From positions 37,996,559 through 38,060,558 of the forward strand of contig NC_079476.1 of NCBI RefSeq assembly GCF_026230105.1: a DNA stretch of 64,000 bases, given 5' to 3'. This DNA comes from Diorhabda sublineata (Eukaryota > Arthropoda > Insecta > Coleoptera > Chrysomelidae). Shown one piece after another: positions 59,201 to 64,000 of this stretch; the first letter of the stretch is position 1; each line of letters begins with the position of its first letter. A model generated the notes under the pieces. That model ran no database searches, had not been told where the DNA came from, and was given only the letters and a program-made list of their open reading frames with translations. The position numbers and the translations under genes were made by a program.

Positions 59201-62200
59201 GACTTACTTGTATTTATTTTAGGTTGCTGATTCTGTTGCTGTTGTTGTAGGGCTTGATGTTTCTGTTGTTGAGCCAAAGCAACGGCTGCTAGATTCCTTT
59301 TCGGTGTTTCGGAATTTCCCTTCATATTTGCTGGTATAGCTTTAACATTATCTGGCAATTTTCTAGAACATCTTATGCATCTATTGAAATCTTCCGAGAG
59401 GTATCCGCAGGCGCCGCACAAGGCTAACATTCCTAATTCATTTTCATTATATTAATGAATCATATAACACAGATACTAACATAAAAACTATTCAATTATT
59501 CAAAATAAATAAGATAAATAAATTTACAGTAACACCAATCTAAGAGAAAAAATAGGGAGAGGGCTAGATACCACCTTAAAATAGAATTGCACTTCTCGTA
59601 GTTCTAAATGAGGTAATAAAGAAAACATTCAAATTGAGCAACCCATTGAATAAATAAGAAATATTTAAATTAAGGATCTCAAACCCTTCAATAGAGCATA
59701 AGTACTTATGTGATAAGGTTGTTGTAAACAGCGACCCAAAGGATCTATTGTGTCCTTTATTTTTGCTACTTTCAGAAAAATCAGAATGTGGAATGGCACT
59801 AGCTGTCAGAGATGTTCATCTTCTACTTCATACGCACACTGGAGTAATATTATGGGGTTCCATAGCCTCGAATACTACTAGATAATGTGGATAGAAGTTT
59901 CGTCCTCTACATAACAGAACCTAAATGTTATGATAACTTCAAAATTGGTTGAGGTACACTGAGGTACGTTACATTTATTACAAAAAAAAAATAGGAAAAG
60001 TTTCAAGATGATTCTGTGAAGATATAAACACTCCCCCTGTTGCAACTAGACTTTATAGTCCCACTTTTGGCAACACTATCTGTTTTAGAGTTCAATATCA
60101 CTTCATAGTGTCCAGGTACCCATCTGAAGCTTACTTTAGTGTCACAAACCCAGTAGAGTCTCGTGACAACTCATTACTACTTTTGTATGAGTTGTTTTTG
60201 ATACTTGAGTTTTTAAAGCTTACTGGGTGTCAGTGTAGCGTTTCTGATTCACCACTTTCACTTAACAGTAATTTTGGATTGTTTTTATTTGATATATGAT
60301 TTTATTTTATTAGGTAGAAGAAATTGTCTACTACCAGAACATACTCACACAAATAATCTGACGTATTATTTCAAAGTAGTTGATCAGGAGTTGGAATATT
60401 CAAAAAAATGTAAAACTGATCACAAAACGAGCACAAAAATAATCTAGTTATAATTTCTTTATTGGAATTGATTGATTAGATTAATATAAAAATTAACTAT
60501 TCTGCAATGTTTAACATACCAGCTAAAAATTTTGGAATTTCCTTGACGGGTTCAGGAGATGGTGATTTCTGTGGCACTTCAGCAGTTCTGGTTTGTTGTA
60601 CAGGTGCTTGGACAGGAGTTGGTGTTGGTACAGTTTTCGGAGTTTGCATTTTTGACATTTGTTGTAAATGCGGTTGAGTTAGAGGATTAGTTAAGGGAGC
60701 AGAATTGTTTGTTGGTGAAGTAGGCGGATGTTCTTGCAAAGGAGGAGGAGGAGGAGGAGGTGTTTCTTCTTCCTGCAACATTGAATATAACATTTTTGAC
60801 CATCTATTAGATATATAGTTACTGAATTTGAATTAACTGCAATAACTAAGTTTCAATTTCTGAAACCGTTGGTTGTATTCATACTGAGCATACCAGTGGT
60901 GGATATACCGGCAGGCTGAGTAGGCTGTAACCTAGGGCGGCAGATTTTCAAGGGGCGGAAAATTTTGTTTAAAAGGAGAAGAGCAGTTTTGAAATTTTTA
61001 AAGAAATGAAAGTAATTTTGAATAAGCTTGAAAATAATCGAGGTTCTTACATGAAACACTTCTCCGATTATAGAGTAAAATTTAAATAATAGTGACATAG
61101 GGTATTGAATTTCAGAGGTCAGTAGAGGTGGCAATATATGAAATCTATAGGTAAATCCGCCACTGGAACACACTGCACCAAAACTGCTTCTTCAAGTTTT
61201 CCATAGAACCTTAGTTCATAATCAAACTCAAAGAACCACAAGAAAAAGTTTTGGTGTAGTAGTAAACAGTATGATCAGTACAATTTAACATAGACAAGAA
61301 ACTAGAAAGAAAAAACTGTATTAAAAAACTAAGTATAATTTTGAAACAAATCTGATACATGAATGAATTTTACTTACCTTGAATCCTAAGTTAGCAACAT
61401 TTCCAACTGTAACTATATAATTAATACCATTGGAATTTGTTTCAATAACTTGTATGCGTGTATCAGCTTGAAATGGTACATTCACTTGTTCTAAAATTTC
61501 TTGAATTGTACACGGTTCTTTAGGTAAAGTAAAAGTTATCAAACGCTGTTCGCCATTCTCTAATAAAACAAGCATTCTGATCGAATCTGGAAAATCGTCA
61601 CCGATAGGAGTACTTTCTGAAAAAAACATCAAAACAAATATAAAAATATTCAAACAGAATAATTATATTTATTTACCTATAATTTTTTGAATTTGACTAG
61701 AAGGTATATACGCTGGTAACCGTCTCTGTTGTGATGGTTTCTGATTCAATTTTGGCGGTTGTATTATATAATTCGCATGAGAAGAATTATTCCTCTGTTG
61801 TTGCTGAGCCTGAAGCTGAGCTTGTTGGTTTCTTTGCTGTTGAAGTTGGTTTTGTTGTTGAAATTGATTTTGTTGTTGAAGTTGCTGCTGCTGTTGAAGC
61901 TGGTTTTGTTGTTGTATATGTTGATTATTTTGGGACTGTTGCTGCTGCATCATCGTCATTTGAGGAGGTGGTCCCTGTACCGATAAAGAATTTAGTAATA
62001 CGACAGAAAATATGGATTGATATAGCAGAACTGTACATAGGATGTTTAAAAAGTTTGAATTAATCAGAAGCCAGTACAGAAATTGGAGTTCTCAGAGCTG
62101 TAGAACTTGAGACAAGAAAGAAAACTGCAATAGTGGAGTATAAGAAACCATAGTATAATGTTATTGTTTATAAACAAATAGTTAAGATAGAAATTGAATT

Positions 62201-63761
62201 AGATAAGTTTTTCCAGTCTACAAAACTATCAATTTCCACTGGCATCATGGATTTTCATTTTAAATTTATTGGGAAGAAAGGGAGCGGAAGGATTAGAAGA
62301 AATCCATAATATTGCAGTTTCCGGTTATGTATAGAAATAATTCACAAAGGAAAAATTAATTTCAATTAAAATTCGGTAATTTATTGATATTTATACAAGC
62401 AGTATATGACATACATTATAATTTTTACCTGTGTTTGAAATTGTTGAGTTTGTTGCTTATTCATCTGTTGTTGCTGACTCAACATAGAGAAATGTTCTTG
62501 GTTATTAGGCTGCTGATTTGCTAGAGGTGCTCTAGGTCTTGTTAATCGAGGAACATTTTTCACAGGTAGCCTAGGTACTCGTGGAACTGGGTTCCTACCC
62601 TTTTTAGCAATAGGGTTTAGCTGAGGTCTAATATTGGAAGAGCCCAACGGATTATTAGGTTGCATCAGCATGTTTTGCTGTGGCTGTTGAATAGAAGGGG
62701 ATCCTTGGATTTGGTTTGTTTGTTGTTGTTGAACATTTTGTCTAAAACCGAAATAAATAACATTTTAAATAATGTATACAGAAAATATTTTATTGAAATT
62801 ACTATTATATCTTACTTTTGAGGATTGTTTCTAGCTTTTTGATCTGCCAACATTTTTTTGTATGAAGCCATGGTTACCACCATACCATCAGGTAAAGTCA
62901 CAGTCTCTTGGTCATCTGCAGTCTAGTCAACATCAAATATATTCATTAAAAAAATAACTTACAACATATATTTTAGAATTCTTACCACTTCATTTTCATT
63001 TGCTGCTTGGTTAGTAAATTTAGAAGGTTGTGCAGACTGCTGTACTTGATGCTGTTGCACAATTCCTTGCATTCTTGTATTAACCAAACCCGCACCTCTC
63101 ACCAAATTCGGCCTATGCTGTAATGTCTGACTCGGCATCCGCAAATGTTGGCGTTGATTTGGATCAGTTTGCCTCACAACAGTTTGTGGTTGAGGTCTAA
63201 ACTGAGTTTGTCCTGTTCTAGTAAGTGTCGATGGCCTGATATTTTGCTGTTGAGGCCTGAGCTGAGTCTGAGGTGAATGTCCTTGAGGTGAAGATTGTTT
63301 AGTAATACCAATTTGTTGTCTTATTTGGGGAATGGAGGGAGATAGTTGCCTGACTTGTTGATTAGGAGTTTGAGGACGTTGCATACCTTTCTGTTTCTGT
63401 AAACAAATATAAATTATTAAACACACAGACTAAATTATAAATGTAATGAGTTAAAAATAAATACCTGAGTGGATTCTAACAAAATTTGTTGGTTAGGTCC
63501 TGTCTTCATAACAGAACCTCTAACCACTGTGGGGTGTGCCAATTGATGATTTAATACTATAGGTTGTGGAGGAAGCTGTACTGGTTTTTCTATAACTATT
63601 CCTTCAGATACACTATCACCTACAAAGAATATTTGTTGTCCTTCTGTAGTCCTCAACGTACCATCCTTAAGAAGGGCGTACTGAGGAGCTTGAATCTGAA
63701 TTGGTTGTTGGATGATGGGTTGGTGTATGATTTGGGTTTGCAGTACTTGATCTTGCGTTAT
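46869..63761 (-). CDS. velo: SENP6/SENP7-type SUMO protease (Ulp2 / veloren-like), 5' end outside window
   Basis: Enzymes of this C48 group remove SUMO, mainly by trimming poly-SUMO chains on nuclear proteins. Eighteen exons join without a phase error: 63761-63465, 63396-62986, 62922-62816, 62741-62429, 61974-61677, 61616-61378, 60772-60520, 59432-59208, 56430-56300, 56237-56132, 56077-55983, 55238-54826, 54139-53903, 48881-48652, 48594-48348, 48282-48063, 47497-47329 and 47263-46869; in total 4,386 nt including TGA. The catalytic triad is His (48746-48748), Asp (48261-48263) and Cys (48102-48104), with the oxyanion Gln six residues before Cys. A roughly 115-residue acidic insert between His and Asp is characteristic of SENP6/7. 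The N-terminal half is Gln/Pro-rich. The first exon seen starts phase 0 after an acceptor, so the true start lies beyond 64000. The catalytic half is certain; assignment of the Gln-rich exons rests on phase continuity. Confidence 0.9.
47329..47497 (-). CDS. velo: velo exon, end of the peptidase domain
   Basis: The exon encodes DPIKDFHIPIKEIQNWFEE, then VVTRKREDIANLIKSLMKKY, the last helices of the SENP6/7 peptidase. The donor is GTAAGT and the acceptor TTTAAG. Confidence 0.92.
47498..48062 (-). other. velo intron
   Basis: A 565-bp AT-rich intron; its only distinctive feature is a perfect 12-bp hairpin at 47989-48028. Confidence 0.85.
47989..48028. repeat. Perfect 12-bp inverted repeat TGGTCCTTCGAG
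   Basis: TGGTCCTTCGAG (47989-48000) and CTCGAAGGACCA (48017-48028) pair perfectly across 16 bases. A related imperfect copy is at 46354-46400, so this is a dispersed family. Confidence 0.8.
48063..48282 (-). CDS. velo: velo exon with catalytic Asp and Cys
   Basis: The exon encodes PCILIFDSLAGSSRCRVVAT (Asp of the triad) and VPQQNNFTDCGLYLLQYVEQ (oxyanion Gln and nucleophile Cys), ending FLK at phase 0. All active-site residues are intact. Confidence 0.96.
48348..48594 (-). CDS. velo: velo exon, acidic insert between His and Asp
   Basis: The exon encodes TDTVNIGNLAISIKQEK (contains IKQE, a sumoylation-type site), then a Ser/Asp/Glu-rich loop and a Pro-rich stretch to TRPQIKQ. An insert here separates SENP6/7 from SENP1-3/5. 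Confidence 0.93.
48652..48881 (-). CDS. velo: velo exon with catalytic His
   Basis: The exon encodes KSQPSELDPTLTPAQKRHAR, VKKWTKNVNIFEKDFIIVPI and NENAHWFLAIICFPGMDG. The H-W pair is the triad His and its partner Trp. It completes an Arg codon from the previous exon. Confidence 0.96.
49345..50100. repeat. Satellite-like tandem array with about 193-bp period
   Basis: Nine CTGTATAAW-type cores (one diverged) fall in 750 bp, in a fixed order: GACAAYCTGTATAATGAAAT, GACAACCTGTATAATACAA and TCTGACCSNCCTGTATAAAG. Like elements recur at spacings of about 191-195 bp (49432/49627, 49496/49689, 49558/49749), with a 155-bp insertion in the last unit. Confidence 0.75.
51244..53159. promoter_or_regulatory. 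Cluster of GTTGCCA motifs in the velo intron
   Basis: Five exact GTTGCCA heptamers lie on the plus strand at 51327, 52163, 52230, 53087 and 53153, plus GTTGCCG at 51250, most of them within small CpG-bearing patches (CGCGAC, CCGCGGT, GCGGA, ACGAT). Three continue as GTTGCCAT, an RFX X-box half-site that also contains the Pho/YY1 core GCCAT. Function is inferred from density only. Confidence 0.3.
53903..54139 (-). CDS. velo: velo exon, N-terminal lobe of the peptidase domain
   Basis: The exon encodes NFTKIKQLMIYPPEGRYRIT, DYICLGQDQFLNDVIIDFYL and HVFSTFFYRRLTTKPVKAS. L-N-D-x-x-I-D-F-Y-L is the substrate-entry motif of C48 proteases and marks the start of the catalytic fold. Confidence 0.96.
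54140..54825 (-). other. velo intron filled by a minisatellite
   Basis: A 686-bp intron, most of which is the degenerate repeat at 54290-54815. Confidence 0.85.
54290..54815. repeat. Degenerate minisatellite, AAATATGAAAAAAGGCTTT
   Basis: About 18 imperfect head-to-tail units of 25-32 bp are built from ATATGAAAAAAGGCTTTTAA and ATGTTTTAAA. It is visible directly as the recurrent GAAAAAAGGCTTT string on the plus strand. Confidence 0.85.
54826..55238 (-). CDS. velo: velo exon, pre-catalytic region
   Basis: The exon encodes IVIDSLGVTMKVPHPNKEKG, TLNNLDVVKVLASFNSSLPV, YYLDPLTLEEEAQRRITLLP and KTCPKDLVKPTPGYL. It is compact with regular hydrophobic spacing, so probably folded (pleckstrin-like or beta-rich). 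No named domain was recognised. Confidence 0.9.
55239..55982 (-). other. velo intron with an insertion-like segment
   Basis: A 744-bp intron. The part 55280-55870 is less AT-rich than neighbouring introns and carries overlapping frames of 62-70 codons on both strands without any motif; it is probably an old transposon insertion. Confidence 0.6.
55983..56077 (-). CDS. velo: velo exon
   Basis: The exon encodes STKSLDEKDLSTKLKCRTVR, then IGTYRCTPSDE. The donor is GTATGT and both joins keep phase. Confidence 0.88.
56132..56237 (-). CDS. velo: velo exon
   Basis: The exon encodes SENLLQKLGSSVTISPISKE, then PSTIDIQRHCSSSSN. It is Ser-rich and probably disordered. Confidence 0.88.
56300..56430 (-). 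CDS. velo: velo exon with a SUMO-interacting motif and AT-hook-like core
   Basis: The exon encodes a basic KKKSGRPPK core (56369-56395, AT-hook-like) and then VHVISSDEEEDEEE (56312-56353). The latter is a textbook SUMO-interacting motif: a hydrophobic V-x-V-I core followed by Ser and an acidic run. It would help the enzyme hold poly-SUMO substrates. Confidence 0.92.
56431..59207 (-). other. velo intron with LINE remnants
   Basis: A 2.8-kb intron. The minus strand at 57700-58350 carries a LINE RNase H trace (GVKGNEKA wording). A plus-strand frame of 148 codons at 58595-59041 is AT-driven and hydrophobic and was not accepted as a gene; the overlapping minus frame has a weak Myb/SANT-like stretch (LTINQIQQKYENIAKNRKN). 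Confidence 0.7.
57700..58350 (-). mobile_element. LINE RNase H-end remnant in the velo intron
   Basis: The minus strand near 58280 reads S-Q-T-G-V-K-G-N-E-K-A followed by R-K and A-Q-T-P, the end of a LINE RNase H domain (G-V-x-G-N-E-x-A-D-x-L-A-R-x-G). Many stops are present and nothing else of the element is readable. Confidence 0.45.
59208..59432 (-). CDS. velo: velo exon with a four-Cys zinc knuckle
   Basis: After completing a Gly codon the exon encodes LALCGACGYLSEDFNRCIRC (Cys at 59416-59418 to 59368-59370; C-x2-C-x9-C-x2-C), then SRKLPDNVKAIP and a Gln-rich tail. The spacing resembles RanBP2-type or ribbon zinc fingers. The join to the SIM exon restores Ser. Confidence 0.85.
59433..60519 (-). 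other. velo intron with a LINE RNase H remnant
   Basis: A 1.1-kb intron; the recognisable content is the RNase H fragment at 59950-60300. Confidence 0.75.
59950..60300 (-). mobile_element. LINE RNase H domain remnant
   Basis: The minus strand reads TKVSFRWVPGHYEVILNSKT, then DSVAKSGTIKSS. This is the W-V-P-G-H-x-x-x-x-G-N-E-x-A-D-x-L-A-K-x-G block of non-LTR RNase H, with the catalytic Asp retained and the G-N-E lost. Preceding residues (KVVMSCHETL) match the helix before it. Shifts and stops show decay. Confidence 0.7.
60520..60772 (-). CDS. velo: velo exon, Pro-rich
   Basis: The exon encodes EEETPPPPPPPLQEHPPTSP, then a Thr/Pro/Gln-rich region to VKEIPKFLA. The poly-Pro run could bind SH3, WW or EVH1 partners, which is inference. 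The donor is GTATGT. Confidence 0.82.
60773..61377 (-). other. velo intron carrying a MITE
   Basis: A 605-bp intron; about half of it is the hAT-like MITE at 60892-61167. Confidence 0.75.
60892..61167. mobile_element. hAT-like MITE
   Basis: The left end, CCAGTGGTGGATATACC, and the right end, read inverted as CCAGTGGCGGATTTACC, are near-perfect inverted repeats about 275 bp apart, typical of non-autonomous hAT elements. The insertion contains no transposase. An 8-bp target duplication is not evident. Confidence 0.75.
61378..61616 (-). CDS. velo: velo exon, compact possibly beta-grasp segment
   Basis: The exon encodes STPIGDDFPDSIRMLVLLEN, GEQRLITFTLPKEPCTIQEI, LEQVNVPFQADTRIQVIETN and NYIVTVGNVANLGFK. 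The alternation of a beta hairpin, a helix with I-Q-E-I-L-E-Q-V and a following strand resembles ubiquitin-like or PB1 folds. It is the one clearly structured island in the Gln-rich half. The fold is inferred from the pattern only. Confidence 0.85.
61677..61974 (-). CDS. velo: velo exon, poly-Gln
   Basis: The exon starts GPPPQMTMMQQQQSQNNQ and is dominated by Gln/Leu/Asn, ending PAYIPSSQIQKII. CAA and CAG are mixed, so it is not a pure triplet expansion. Confidence 0.82.
61975..62428 (-). other. velo intron
   Basis: A 454-bp intron with nothing annotatable. Confidence 0.75.
62429..62741 (-). CDS. velo: velo exon, Gln/Pro/Arg-rich
   Basis: The exon encodes QNVQQQQTNQIQGSPSIQQP, then a basic Arg/Pro block (KKGRNPVPRVPRLPVKNVPR) and a Gln-rich end. 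The basic block could act in nuclear localisation. Confidence 0.82.
62816..62922 (-). CDS. velo: velo exon
   Basis: The exon encodes TADDQETVTLPDGMVVTMAS, then YKKMLADQKARNNPQ. Of two possible acceptors only the one at 62923 keeps phase with both neighbours. Confidence 0.82.
62986..63396 (-). CDS. velo: velo exon, Gln/Pro-rich
   Basis: The exon encodes 137 codons beginning KQKGMQRPQTPNQQVRQ, rich in Gln, Pro, Arg and Thr, ending AANENEV. It is probably disordered. Confidence 0.82.
63465..63761 (-). CDS. velo: velo exon, most 5' exon seen
   Basis: The exon encodes ITQDQVLQTQIIHQPIIQQP, YALLKDGTLRTTEGQQIFFV and VVRGSVMKTGPNQQILLEST. The acceptor CTATTCAG precedes it and there is no ATG at its start, so at least one more exon lies upstream of the window edge. 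Confidence 0.8.
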
Positions 63762-64000
63762 CTGAATAGTACAATATTCCTTAATTGCGGTAAGTTTTTA
63801 GTGTGAATCAAATAAAAGATTTAAAATTGAGGATACATCTATGCATAATACAAGCAGCTAAATCTATATAAATGGGTGTTCGAAGATGATATTCCAATCA
63901 TTCTTTTTCAAAAATTTTGGATGAAGTAATTTAGCTTCCTTTATTACTGTCTACTAGTGCCCAAGAATCACACAATAAGTGCTAGTGCTACTGTTCTGTT
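63762..64000 (-). other. velo intron, cut by the window edge
   Basis: This is probably the intron before the most 5' exon seen; no exon was recognised. Confidence 0.5.

Noticed and set aside
61731..62063. Plus-strand Leu/Val-rich frames of 75 and 110 codons
   Set aside because: They are antisense translations of the Gln-rich protease exon.
1..64000. CRISPR arrays, operons, ribosome-binding sites or other prokaryotic systems
   Set aside because: The window is intron-bearing eukaryotic DNA; the tandem repeats seen lack the regular repeat-spacer layout and no cas-like gene is present.

Overview
This window is animal, almost certainly insect, nuclear DNA. It is AT-rich, its genes are split by GT/AG introns with consensus insect donors (GTAAGT, GTATGT), and it is crowded with decayed insect-type transposons. 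Two host genes can be read with confidence. They point towards each other and are separated by about 24.6 kb of transposon-filled DNA. I cannot name the species.

Host gene 1 (plus strand) is a Friend-of-GATA / u-shaped (ush) zinc-finger cofactor. Its large 3' exons are 19033-21119 and 21676-22287. They carry nine zinc fingers in FOG order and a PLDLS CtBP-binding motif. The start lies upstream: a 70-bp block at 12186-12255 with good splice sites and matching phase is the best candidate for the preceding exon, followed by a cluster of GATA-type sites. Positions 1-19032 are otherwise upstream or intronic DNA holding remnants of CR1/Jockey-like LINE, Crypton, mariner, hAT and Tc1 elements.

Host gene 2 (minus strand) is a SUMO protease of the SENP6/SENP7 (Ulp2, insect veloren) type. 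I trace 18 consecutive in-phase exons from 63761 down to the stop at 46869 (4,386 nt, 1,461 codons plus stop); the 5' end is beyond the window. The C-terminal exons hold the split C48 peptidase domain with His, Asp and Cys of the triad and the oxyanion Gln in place. The middle holds a SUMO-interacting motif and a four-cysteine zinc knuckle. The N-terminal part is Gln/Pro-rich with one compact, possibly beta-grasp segment. Its introns hold a satellite-like array, a dense GTTGCCA motif cluster, a degenerate minisatellite, non-LTR RNase H remnants and a small hAT-like MITE.

The 22.3-46.9 kb interval contains remnants of at least six transposon groups: Tc1-like (one with both terminal repeats), mariner (two copies of one family), hAT, Tigger/pogo, a DDE element with an internal tandem duplication, and RTE-like and RNase H-bearing LINEs. 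It also has an unrecognised broken coding block at 30.9-31.85 kb. I found no tRNA, rRNA, CRISPR array or prokaryotic feature. The items most worth following up are the candidate ush 5' exon with its GATA cluster, the GTTGCCA cluster, the domain layout of the SUMO protease, and the unrecognised coding block.
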